A DNA stretch of 5,944 nt, taken from positions 1 to 5,944 of the forward strand of contig CALZMY010000228.1 in the NCBI GenBank assembly GCA_945788675.1. The letters run 5' to 3'. Below, piece by piece: positions 1 to 5,944 of the stretch. The stretch is from an uncultured Gammaproteobacteria bacterium. GTDB lineage: Bacteria > Pseudomonadota > Gammaproteobacteria > SZUA-140. The position numbers and the translations under genes were made by a program. Position 1 is the stretch's first letter; each line of letters starts with the position of its first letter. The notes beneath the pieces were generated by a model that worked only from the letters and a program-made list of their open reading frames with translations, had not been told where the DNA came from and searched no databases.

Positions 1-2348
1 CCCATCAAGGTAGTAAAGATCTCATCAGCAGCAACCACATCTTCAATTTTCACTTGCAGCAGTCGTCGTGTATTTGAGTCCATCGTGGTTTCCCATAACT
101 GGTCGGGATTCATCTCACCCAATCCCTTATAACGCTGAATCTGTTGCCCACGTTTCGCATCGGCCATTAGCCATTGATAAACCTCTTTAAAACTACTTAC
201 TTCTTGTTGTCGCTCGCCACGACAAACAGTGGCCCCGTCACCAATCAGGCCAATCAATTTTTCACCAAGCTCTGCCATCATACGGTACTCAGCTGAATCA
301 AAAAATTCGCTATTGAGCGTACGTACGGTCTCAACCCCATGAATATACTCGCTAATATCGCCCTTCCAGGATAAGTCATCATCATCCTGATTGAGCGTAA
401 TCTCATAACGTGCAGTGGTATCATCGCTATTATTGAGCTGTGACGAAAGCTCATCAAACCAACGCTTGACCGCTTCATTATCTAACAGCGTTTCACCTTG
501 CAATGGTTCCATATAGATAATTTTTTCCAGTACATTGGCACTGATTCGTTTTGACATACGCTGGATGGTATTCAGCACAGACATGTAACGTTGCGCTAAG
601 TCAGCCAGTGCCGCCTCACTGATGGGTGGTACACCCTCTGCAACAGAAAACTTTGCTCCATCAAGTGCTATTTGTAGCAGGTAGCTATTTAACTCATTAT
701 CATCTTTGACATAGCGTTCCTGTTTTCCCTTCTTAACCTTGTATAGCGGCGGTTGAGCGATGTAGACATGTCCCCGCTCAATCAATTCAATCATCTGACG
801 ATAAAAGAAAGTCAATATAAGGGTTCTAATATGTGAGCCATCGACGTCGGCATCGGTCATTATTATGACGCGGTGATAGCGTAATTTATCCGGAAAATAT
901 TCTTCACGACCAATACCACAGCCCAATGCAGTAATCAGCGTACCAATTTCAACCGATGATAAGACTTTATCAAATCTGGCTTTTTCTACATTGAGGATTT
1001 TACCCTTGAGCGGCAGGATCGCCTGATTTCTGCGATCCCGACCTTGTTTAGCGGAACCACCCGCGGAATCACCCTCCACCAGGAACAATTCAGAAAGTGC
1101 TGGATCTTTTTCCTGACAATCAGCCAGTTTACCCGGCAAACCGGCTATATCAAGCACCCCTTTACGACGCGTCATCTCGCGTGCCTTACGTGCTGCTTCG
1201 CGAGCACGTGCAGCATCGACAACCTTAGCGATGATCGCCTTGGCCTCAGCCGGATTTTCCAGCAAAAAATCCTGCAACTTCGATGAAACAACCGCCTCGA
1301 CAATTGGTCTCACTTCAGAAGAAACCAGCTTTTCTTTTGTCTGCGATGAAAATTTGGGATCAGGTACTTTCACCGACAATACGGCGGTGAGTCCTTCTCT
1401 TGAGTCATCGCCGGTGGTTGAAACCTTTGCATTCTTTGCCATCCCACCATTTTCGATGTAACTATTAATGGTCCGAGTCAGTGCTGCACGAAAACCTGCT
1501 AAGTGTGTTCCACCGTCATTTTGAGGGATATTGTTGGTAAAACAGAAAACATTTTCCTGATAAGAATCATTCCATTGCATCGCGACTTCAACAACAACAT
1601 CATCTTTTTCAATGCTAAAATAGTTTACGATTTTATGCAGCGGTGTTTTATTTTTATTTAAATGCTCTACAAAAGCCTGTATGCCACCTTCATATTCAAA
1701 AATATCATGTTTATCTGCGGCTTCATCGCTTAATTTGATACAAACGCCACGATTTAGAAATGAAAGTTCACGTAATCGCTTTGACAATATGTCGTAGTGA
1801 AAATCAACCGTACCGAAAATGTCTGTGCTAGGTTTAAAGCGAACTTCCGTGCCGGTTTGCTCCGTCTCACCAATAGCACTTAGCGGCGCGGCAGGATTTC
1901 CCATACGATATTCTTGCTGATAAATTTCACCATTACGACGGATAGTCAGACGCAACTCTTCAGACAACGCATTGACTACCGAGACACCAACACCGTGCAA
2001 GCCACCTGAGACCTTATAAGTATTATCATCAAACTTACCCCCAGCATGCAGCACCGTCATAATCACTTCTGCGGCAGATATACCCTCTTCTTCATGAATA
2101 TCAACAGGAATACCTCTACCATTATCTGAAACAGTGACAGAACCATTGCTATGAATAGTGACTTCAATCGCAGAACAAAATCCAGCGAGCGCTTCATCAA
2201 TCGCATTATCAACCACCTCAAATACCATATGGTGCAGACCAGTGCCATCATCGGTATCGCCGATATACATGCCAGGACGTTTACGTACAGCATCAAGGCC
2301 TTTTAACACTTTGATTCTAGAAGAATCATAATTCTGCTCGTTGCTCAT
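1..2348 (-). CDS. gyrB: DNA gyrase subunit B (3' end cut by window edge)
   Basis: This is the ATPase subunit of DNA gyrase (GyrA2GyrB2), which uses ATP to introduce negative supercoils and relieve positive ones ahead of forks. The frame is open for 782 codons from the ATG at 2346-2348 and runs off the window at LMG. E. coli GyrB has 22 residues after LM-G, so about 805 residues are expected. The N-terminal GHKL ATPase shows Glu44, Asn48 (EVVDN), Asp75 (DNGRGIP), the GGLHGVGVS loop (115-123) and Lys338 of the QTK loop. The TOPRIM domain has EGDSAGG with Glu425, and DADVDG with Asp499 and Asp501. A poorly conserved stretch between about 555 and 725 is the insertion seen in proteobacterial GyrB; the conserved RYKGLGEMNP follows from Arg739. 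The start gives MSN..YDSS.IKVLKGLDAVRKRPGMYIG, matching the family. The residue equivalent to quinolone site Asp426 is the usual Asp. Only a weak GGA lies upstream. It follows recF by 28 bp and may also have its own promoter. Confidence 0.98.
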   Translation of the reverse strand, partial: MSNEQNYDSSRIKVLKGLDAVRKRPGMYIGDTDDGTGLHHMVFEVVDNAIDEALAGFCSAIEVTIHSNGSVTVSDNGRGIPVDIHEEEGISAAEVIMTVLHAGGKFDDNTYKVSGGLHGVGVSVVNALSEELRLTIRRNGEIYQQEYRMGNPAAPLSAIGETEQTGTEVRFKPSTDIFGTVDFHYDILSKRLRELSFLNRGVCIKLSDEAADKHDIFEYEGGIQAFVEHLNKNKTPLHKIVNYFSIEKDDVVVEVAMQWNDSYQENVFCFTNNIPQNDGGTHLAGFRAALTRTINSYIENGGMAKNAKVSTTGDDSREGLTAVLSVKVPDPKFSSQTKEKLVSSEVRPIVEAVVSSKLQDFLLENPAEAKAIIAKVVDAARAREAARKAREMTRRKGVLDIAGLPGKLADCQEKDPALSELFLVEGDSAGGSAKQGRDRRNQAILPLKGKILNVEKARFDKVLSSVEIGTLITALGCGIGREEYFPDKLRYHRVIIMTDADVDGSHIRTLILTFFYRQMIELIERGHVYIAQPPLYKVKKGKQERYVKDDNELNSYLLQIALDGAKFSVAEGVPPISEAALADLAQRYMSVLNTIQRMSKRISANVLEKIIYMEPLQGETLLDNEAVKRWFDELSSQLNNSDDTTARYEITLNQDDDDLSWKGDISEYIHGVETVRTLNSEFFDSAEYRMMAELGEKLIGLIGDGATVCRGERQQEVSSFKEVYQWLMADAKRGQQIQRYKGLGEMNPDQLWETTMDSNTRRLLQVKIEDVVAADEIFTTLM

Positions 2349-2375
2349 TTTCAGGCGTCGTCCAAAAAAGAAAAC

Positions 2376-2384
2376 ATTATACCA
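2376..2384 (-). promoter_or_regulatory. Putative extended -10 promoter element for gyrB
   Basis: Read on the minus strand the bases are TGGTATAAT, a perfect match to the extended -10 form TGnTATAAT recognised by sigma-70. The element spans the last recF codons and its TAA stop. There is no TTGACA-like hexamer 16-18 bp upstream, where the sequence instead overlaps the parS-like site; extended -10 promoters can work without one. A start about 7 bases downstream would give a gyrB leader of roughly 20 nt. The match is visible, but promoter activity is inferred, and a 9-bp match in AT-rich DNA can arise by chance. Confidence 0.4.
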
Positions 2385-3459
2385 CCTCTGTAACCTTGCC
2401 ACGTTTCACGTGGAACATCTTTGTTTCAGGAAACAGCGAGGTGTCTAATAACGATATATCAGGCGTAGTAACAAAGATTTGCGCCTCTAATCCATTGAGT
2501 ACTTCCATCAGTCGATCAATGTGTTCGTTATCTAATTCTGCAGCGACATCATCGATTAAAAACAGTGATGCCAGGCTAGTTATCTTAGAAAACAGAGCCG
2601 CTTGTGCAATATATAGCGAGCACACCAGGAGTTTTTGTTGGCCTCGCGAAATATATTCATGCAGCGGTACCCCATTCAGCTTAAAGGTAATGTCCGCGCG
2701 ATGTGGACCTTTCTGCGTATATCCCAGAAGTTGATCACGCGTCATGGAAGCGCTTAAAGTTGAAAGGTAGTCTTCTTTATCACTCCAGCCGCGTTTATAT
2801 TCAATCGTAATATCACCATCGAGAGTGAGTAGTTCAGTTGCATAGTGATTAAACAGAGGAATGAAAGCGTCTAAATATTTACGGCGATAACGATCGATTA
2901 AAATAGCACTTTGATTAAGTTCTAAATTCCAATGATCAAGAGACGTAGAACCATTGCGCTGGGTTAACGCAGCGTTTCGTTGTTTTAGTGCCCGTGAAAA
3001 ATGTTGCCAGGTAGATAAAAAGTTTTGTTCCACGTGGAACACGCCCCAATCAACAAATGCCCGCCTATATTTAGGACTTTGTGTAAAGACACGTTGACTC
3101 TCCTGATGAATAACGACGACGGGTAAATAATTAGCTAATTCAGAGGCCCTCTGTAACCGCTTACCTTCTGCCTTAATGATATTTTTTCCATCACGATGCT
3201 CTAGTCCAACAGATATTAAGCGATTATCATTATCTGATAACTTAGCGTAAGCGCCCATCCAGTCACAACCTTGTGTGGGCAGATTAGAGAAACGGTGAGT
3301 ACGGAATGATTTTCCGCAAGAGAGTAGATAAATCGACTCCAGAAGGCTGGTTTTACCACTGCCATTTAAGCCATCAATGATATTTAATCGATTTGATGGC
3401 TTAAATGAGACATCTACCAGGTTTCGGACATTTCGGATATCGAGGCGTTGAAGCCACAT
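2377..3459 (-). CDS. recF: DNA replication and repair protein RecF
   Basis: RecF is a cytoplasmic SMC/ABC-like ATPase that acts with RecO and RecR to load RecA onto SSB-coated gaps. The product is 360 residues, close to the 357 of E. coli. Motifs in order are Walker A GLNGSGKT (30-37), the family block DWGVFHVE (about 137-144) with ALKQRNAAL after it, the signature ISRGQQK (270-276), and Walker B LFLIDD (299-304) followed by the D-loop region VAAELD. The start Met-Trp-Leu aligns with the usual RecF N-terminus, placing Walker A at the expected distance. No Shine-Dalgarno sequence is seen upstream (CTTTTTTACTTACT before ATG), so translation may depend on coupling or on an unstructured leader. 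It lies 51 bp after dnaN and 28 bp before gyrB. Two parS-type sites lie inside it, encoding residues 140-145 and 348-353, so parts of the coding sequence probably also serve as centromere DNA. Confidence 0.97.
   Translation of the reverse strand: MWLQRLDIRNVRNLVDVSFKPSNRLNIIDGLNGSGKTSLLESIYLLSCGKSFRTHRFSNLPTQGCDWMGAYAKLSDNDNRLISVGLEHRDGKNIIKAEGKRLQRASELANYLPVVVIHQESQRVFTQSPKYRRAFVDWGVFHVEQNFLSTWQHFSRALKQRNAALTQRNGSTSLDHWNLELNQSAILIDRYRRKYLDAFIPLFNHYATELLTLDGDITIEYKRGWSDKEDYLSTLSASMTRDQLLGYTQKGPHRADITFKLNGVPLHEYISRGQQKLLVCSLYIAQAALFSKITSLASLFLIDDVAAELDNEHIDRLMEVLNGLEAQIFVTTPDISLLDTSLFPETKMFHVKRGKVTEVV
2402..2417. promoter_or_regulatory. parS: parS-like ParB-binding site in the 3' end of recF
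   Basis: The 16-mer CGTTTCACGTGGAACA has the core CACGTG with half-sites GTTTCAC and GTGGAAC. It differs from the canonical TGTTTCACGTGAAACA at two positions, both of which preserve the GTTnCAC/GTGnAAC pattern typical of parS. ParB loads at such sites and spreads, and ParA then moves the origin region. Read as recF codons it gives Met-Phe-His-Val-Lys. It sits about 17 bp upstream of the TATAAT-like element before gyrB, so bound ParB could occupy the -35 region. Confidence 0.8.
3026..3041. promoter_or_regulatory. parS: parS site (perfect 16-bp palindrome) in recF
   Basis: TGTTCCACGTGGAACA is a perfect inverted repeat around CACGTG and matches the GTTCCACGTGGAAC core known for pseudomonad parS sites. 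It is expected to be a loading site for ParB of a chromosomal ParABS system. It lies about 1.7 kb from the DnaA-box cluster, fitting the usual origin-proximal position. As recF codons it encodes Val-Phe-His-Val-Glu inside a conserved part of the protein. Its centre is 624 bp (208 codons) from that of the other parS-like site, so both are read in the same codon register. Confidence 0.88.
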
Positions 3460-3488
3460 AGTAAGTAAAAAAGCAGGATACAGAAATA

Positions 3489-3507
3489 GTTAGATCATCA
3501 ATCTAAC
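3489..3507 (-). other. Small stem-loop between dnaN and recF
   Basis: GTTAGAT and ATCTAAC form a perfect 7-bp inverted repeat around a 5-base spacer, starting a few bases after the dnaN stop. In the transcript this is a short, AU-leaning hairpin. A T6 run comes later, 18 bases beyond the stem, so it does not look like a classic Rho-independent terminator. It could protect the mRNA end, weakly attenuate readthrough or affect recF translation. The repeat is visible; any role is inferred. Confidence 0.4.
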
Positions 3508-3510
3508 CAG

Positions 3511-4620
3511 TTAAAGACGCATCGGCATAACAACATATTTACAGCCGCTTATCCCTTGAGGTTGAATCATGCAGCAGCTATTAGCATCAGAGAGTGATAA
3601 AGAGACGTTATCCGTAGTACATGCAGAAACAGCATCCATTAAATAAGTAACATTAAAACCTATTTCTAGATTAGGTCCATTGTAGTCGATCGTGAGTTCT
3701 TCTTCTGCTTCCTCTTGCTCAGGGTTATGGGCAAAAATTCGTAATAATCCACTGCTAAATTGTAGACGTACACCGCGATATTTTTCGTTCGATAAGATAG
3801 ATGCTCGGCTTAGTGCTTGTTTTAATTCACCTTTATCGCAAATTACAATCTTGTCTCCACCATCAGGAAGCACATTTTGATAATCAGGGAAGCGTCCATC
3901 AATCAATTTTGAAGTAAAACTTACCCCATCTGTGTTTACGCGAATATAGTTAATACCTAGCTGAATATTAACCGCAGTATCAGAATCTTCAAGTAACCTT
4001 GCAATTTCCATTATCCCTTTTCGAGGAATTATAACCTGTTGATTTTCTTTTTGTTTTGAATCAAAACCCTGGTCACAAAGTGCCAACCGATGACCATCAG
4101 TAGCCACAAGTCTTAATGCGTTGGTACTAATTTCAAGTAACATCCCATTAAGGTAATAACGAACATCCTGATGAGCCATCGCAAATTGAGTGCGTTCAAT
4201 CGCTTGTTTAAGTTCTTGTTGCGGCATTGAAAATTCAAGAAGATCTTTATTTGCATCAATCCCTGGAAAATCGTCTGCGGAAAGCGTTGAAAGCACAAAG
4301 CGACTTTTTCCAGCTTTAACGACTGCACGATCACTATCGATGGCAATGTTAATGGTGACACCGTCTGGAAGCGCACGACAAATATCCATAAATTTACGCG
4401 CTGGAATGGTGATCTCACCGGATTCACTTTTCTTTTGATCAGGCAGAGCAATCTGAATTGACATTTCGACTTCAAGATCAGTCGCGGTCATCGATAATTG
4501 ATTATCCGCAATCTTTACCATGATGTTAGATAGTATTGGCAAAGTTTGTCGTCGTTCAACGACACCACTTACCATCTGTAAAGGCTTGACCAGGGATTCA
4601 CGTTGAATAGTAAATTTCAT
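3511..4620 (-). CDS. dnaN: DNA polymerase III beta subunit (sliding clamp)
   Basis: DnaN dimerises into the ring that encircles DNA and tethers polymerase III, and it serves as a docking platform for other polymerases, MutS, ligase and the regulator of DnaA hydrolysis. The product is 369 residues (366 in E. coli) and covers the three repeated clamp folds, roughly 1-120, 121-248 and 249-369. The N-terminus MKFTIQRESLVKPLQMVSGVVERRQTLPILSN.. and the C-terminus YVVMPMRL are both hallmarks; the last residues contribute to the pocket that binds partner peptides. Other family blocks visible are TDLEVEM (47-53), VATDGHRLA, and DGRFPDYQNVLP. The start is fixed by the conserved MKF. The upstream bases (TAATATTTAATT) contain no Shine-Dalgarno sequence. 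The 206-bp gap from dnaA suggests its own promoter as well as readthrough from dnaA. Confidence 0.98.
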   Translation of the reverse strand: MKFTIQRESLVKPLQMVSGVVERRQTLPILSNIMVKIADNQLSMTATDLEVEMSIQIALPDQKKSESGEITIPARKFMDICRALPDGVTINIAIDSDRAVVKAGKSRFVLSTLSADDFPGIDANKDLLEFSMPQQELKQAIERTQFAMAHQDVRYYLNGMLLEISTNALRLVATDGHRLALCDQGFDSKQKENQQVIIPRKGIMEIARLLEDSDTAVNIQLGINYIRVNTDGVSFTSKLIDGRFPDYQNVLPDGGDKIVICDKGELKQALSRASILSNEKYRGVRLQFSSGLLRIFAHNPEQEEAEEELTIDYNGPNLEIGFNVTYLMDAVSACTTDNVSLSLSDANSCCMIQPQGISGCKYVVMPMRL

Positions 4621-4677
4621 AATTAAATATTATGTACTTTTGTTATTGTTACTATTAAAGAGGCTTGTTTTTTGATA

Positions 4678-4705
4678 ATTTTGTTGAAATATACTTTAAT
4701 TTCAA
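4678..4705 (-). promoter_or_regulatory. Weak candidate promoter for dnaN
   Basis: On the minus strand TTGAAA (five of six to the -35 consensus) is followed after 16 bp by CAAAAT (four of six to the -10). A start near 4670 would give a leader of about 50 nt. The -35 coincides with one arm of the TTGAAAT/ATTTCAA dyad. An alternative -10, TATATT at 4688-4693, has no good -35. In such AT-rich DNA many weak matches exist, so this is tentative. Confidence 0.22.
4684..4705. repeat. 22-bp inverted repeat in the dnaN leader region
   Basis: TTGAAAT (4684-4690) and ATTTCAA (4699-4705) are perfect 7-bp arms around an 8-base AT-rich spacer. The dyad lies about 65-85 bp upstream of dnaN, overlapping the candidate promoter. 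It could be an operator for a dimeric regulator or part of the AT-rich unwinding stretch. The symmetry is real; its significance is unknown. Confidence 0.4.
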
Positions 4706-4750
4706 TAAGTTAATCTGTTATTAAGCTGTGGTTATCGGCACGTAAAAAAC

Positions 4751-4762
4751 GTTAATATTAAC
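4751..4762. repeat. Perfect 12-bp palindrome beside the DnaA boxes
   Basis: GTTAATATTAAC is fully self-complementary with no spacer and lies 9 bp from the nearest DnaA box. It is compatible with binding by a dimeric protein, or it may be a chance AT-rich palindrome. No known operator is recognised with confidence. Confidence 0.35.
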
Positions 4763-4771
4763 TGGATTACT

Positions 4772-4780
4772 TGTGGATAA
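4772..4780 (-). promoter_or_regulatory. DnaA box, perfect consensus
   Basis: The plus-strand bases TGTGGATAA are the reverse complement of TTATCCACA, the highest-affinity DnaA box (as R1 and R4 of E. coli oriC). Its position in the dnaA-dnaN gap makes binding by DnaA very likely. Confidence 0.85.
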
Positions 4781-4788
4781 ATATCGAG

Positions 4789-4797
4789 TTATCAACA
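4789..4797 (+). promoter_or_regulatory. DnaA box, one mismatch
   Basis: TTATCAACA differs from TTATCCACA at one position. It faces the opposite way to the perfect box, 8 bp away, in a divergent pair. Affinity is probably lower than that of its neighbours. Confidence 0.6.
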
Positions 4798-4806
4798 GGG
4801 CAATAG

Positions 4807-4815
4807 TTATACACA
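4807..4815 (+). promoter_or_regulatory. DnaA box, R2 type
   Basis: TTATACACA fits TTWTNCACA and is identical to the R2 box of E. coli oriC. It lies 9 bp beyond the one-mismatch box in the same orientation, so the three boxes fall within 44 bp. Confidence 0.75.
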
Positions 4816-4826
4816 TGATATATACA

Positions 4827-5944
4827 TCATGTTGTTAGTGTTCTCAACAGATTGGCATAATCTTCATTAATACGTGAATCACTTTCTTTTAATTCTTTAA
4901 CCTTGCGACACCCATGCAGCACAGTGGTGTGGTCACGGCCACCAAAGGCATCACCTATCTCTGGCAAGCTGTGAGTGGTCAGTTCTTTTGATAACGCCAT
5001 CGCAACCTGACGAGGACGTGCTACTGAACGTGAGCGTCTTTTTGATAAAAGGTCCGCAACGCGAATTTTATAATAATCCGAAACGGTTTTTTGAATATTC
5101 TCGATGGTGACAAGTTTATCCTGAAGCGCAAGTAGATCTTTGAGCGCCTCTTTGGTGAAATCGACGGTGATGGGTTGACCGGTAAAGCGCGAGGTGGCGA
5201 TGACACGTCGCATGGCACCCTCAAGTTCACGCACATTGGAGCGGATTCTTTTTGCAATGAAAAATGCGACATCATGGGCCAGTTCAATACGAGACTGGGC
5301 CGCCTTACTCATCAATATTGCAACGCTAGTTTCAAGTTCAGGGGGTTCAATGGCGGCTGTTAATCCCCAGCCAAAACGGGATTTAAGGCGTTCCTCGAGA
5401 CCGCCGACCTCTTTGGGATAGCGATCACATGTCATAATTACCTGACGTTGTCCCTCTAGTAGCGCATTGAACGTATGGAAAAATTCCTCTTGTGAACGTT
5501 CCTTACCGGCAAAAAATTGAATATCATCAATCAGTAATGCATCGACTGAGCGATAATAACGTTTAAAATCATTGATTGCATTGTGTTGCAGGCCCCTTAC
5601 CATATCACCCACAAAACGTTCAGAATGAATATATACGACACGTGATTTCGGATTGTTAGCCACGATTTCATTGCCGATGGCGTGCATTAGATGGGTCTTT
5701 CCTAAACCAGAGCCGCCATAGATGAAAAGTGGGTTGTACGCCCCCCCCGGATTCTCTGCCACCTGGGCTGAAGCTGCGCGTGCTAACTGGTTCGATTTAC
5801 CTTCCACAAAGGTCTCAAACGTAAATCCAGACTGGAGGCTTGAGATGTGATTTATTTCGATACCTGCATTTTTAGGTGAAAATGCATTTGTTTGTTTTTC
5901 TTTAGTTTTTTCGACACTGGCAGATTTTACAGGACTATCCTGAG
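4827..5944 (-). CDS. dnaA: Chromosomal replication initiator DnaA (5' end beyond window)
   Basis: DnaA is the AAA+ ATPase that binds DnaA boxes, forms a filament at the origin, melts DNA and recruits the DnaB helicase. The last 371 codons are present. By comparison with the 467-residue E. coli protein, roughly the first 95-100 residues (domain I, which contacts DnaB) are missing. The visible part begins in the Lys/Ser/Thr/Gln-rich linker (domain II), then FTFETFVEGKSNQLARAA opens the AAA+ domain. Walker A GGSGLGKT is at 5694-5717, Walker B LLIDDIQFF at 5511-5537, and the sensor 2 block NVRELEGA follows. Domain IV carries KRRSRSVARPRQ and the box-binding signature GGRDHTTV (4920-4943). An in-frame GTG at 5805-5807 is an internal Val codon, not the start, because the frame stays open and DnaA-like upstream. 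A run of eight G (minus strand) encodes part of NPGGAYNP. dnaN follows after 206 bp. Confidence 0.98.
   Translation of the reverse strand, partial: QDSPVKSASVEKTKEKQTNAFSPKNAGIEINHISSLQSGFTFETFVEGKSNQLARAASAQVAENPGGAYNPLFIYGGSGLGKTHLMHAIGNEIVANNPKSRVVYIHSERFVGDMVRGLQHNAINDFKRYYRSVDALLIDDIQFFAGKERSQEEFFHTFNALLEGQRQVIMTCDRYPKEVGGLEERLKSRFGWGLTAAIEPPELETSVAILMSKAAQSRIELAHDVAFFIAKRIRSNVRELEGAMRRVIATSRFTGQPITVDFTKEALKDLLALQDKLVTIENIQKTVSDYYKIRVADLLSKRRSRSVARPRQVAMALSKELTTHSLPEIGDAFGGRDHTTVLHGCRKVKELKESDSRINEDYANLLRTLTT

Larger units (their letters stand above)
4621..4826. other. dnaA-dnaN intergenic region, candidate origin or DnaA-responsive dnaN promoter
   Basis: These 206 bp hold no credible gene. 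The dnaN-proximal half (about 4621-4725) is very rich in A and T, with repeated TTGTTA-like stretches and a 22-bp dyad. The dnaA-proximal part (4772-4815) holds three DnaA boxes. An AT-rich unwinding stretch beside clustered DnaA boxes is how many bacterial origins look, and in several phyla oriC lies in this gap. In other gammaproteobacteria with this gene order the main origin is upstream of dnaA, outside this window. Only three boxes and no GATC site are present, so regulation of dnaN by DnaA is an equally good reading. Confidence 0.45.

Noticed and set aside
1205..1210. Another CACGTG core within gyrB, considered as a third parS
   Set aside because: The flanks (CGAG before, CAGC after) lack the GTTn/nAAC half-sites required for ParB.
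1044..1461. Two overlapping plus-strand open frames of 80 and 76 codons
   Set aside because: Both are antisense to the TOPRIM and transducer parts of gyrB, where the minus-strand frame is unbroken and conserved.
2396..2734. A 112-codon plus-strand open frame
   Set aside because: It is fully antisense to recF, with no family resemblance or ribosome site; a shadow of the real gene.
4113..4475. A 120-codon minus-strand open frame in another register
   Set aside because: It lies wholly inside dnaN, which is clearly the coding frame, and its product shows no recognisable motif.
4501..4510. TTATCCGCA within dnaN as a DnaA box
   Set aside because: A single near-match inside a coding region, away from the cluster, can arise by chance.
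4731..4739. TTATCGGCA as a fourth DnaA box
   Set aside because: It has two mismatches to TTATCCACA, at core positions; too weak to claim.
4814..4831. CATGAT-6-ATCATG dyad over the dnaA stop codon, considered as a terminator
   Set aside because: The stem is short and AT-rich and is not followed by a T run; it is probably incidental.
1..5944. A novel defence, mobile or biosynthetic system
   Set aside because: All coding space is taken by dnaA, dnaN, recF and gyrB with intact frames; there are no insertion sequences, tRNAs, CRISPR repeats or unknown genes.

Overview
The window is a bacterial replication-initiation gene cluster, and every gene lies on the minus strand. In transcription order (right to left) it holds dnaA (5' end beyond the window), dnaN, recF and gyrB (3' end beyond the window). 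The gene order, the closeness of all four proteins to E. coli-type sequences, and the long domain insertion in GyrB (seen in proteobacterial gyrases) point to a gammaproteobacterium of moderate to low GC. I cannot name the genus. Two parS-type sites inside recF imply a chromosomal ParABS segregation system, as in Pseudomonas and Vibrio. Enterobacteria of the E. coli type lack such a system on the chromosome.

Layout: gyrB fills 1-2348, with about 22 C-terminal residues cut off by the window edge. A 28-bp gap separates it from recF (2377-3459). A 51-bp gap with a small hairpin separates recF from dnaN (3511-4620). A 206-bp AT-rich non-coding region (4621-4826) between dnaN and dnaA carries three DnaA boxes and two dyads. 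The linker, AAA+ and DNA-binding domains of dnaA fill 4827-5944. Every reading frame is intact.

How the genes work together: DnaA melts the origin and loads the replication machinery. DnaN is the sliding clamp that makes polymerase III processive. RecF helps load RecA at gaps behind stalled forks. Gyrase removes the positive supercoils that forks create. Placing them together near the origin is the classic arrangement.

I found no undescribed multi-gene system; the genes are ordinary housekeeping genes. The points worth a second look are non-coding signals: two parS sites written into recF in the same codon register, one of them abutting a TGnTATAAT promoter-like element for gyrB that includes the recF stop codon; a DnaA-box cluster in an unusually long dnaA-dnaN spacer with no GATC sites; a G8 tract in dnaA; and a lack of recognisable Shine-Dalgarno sequences before dnaN and recF.
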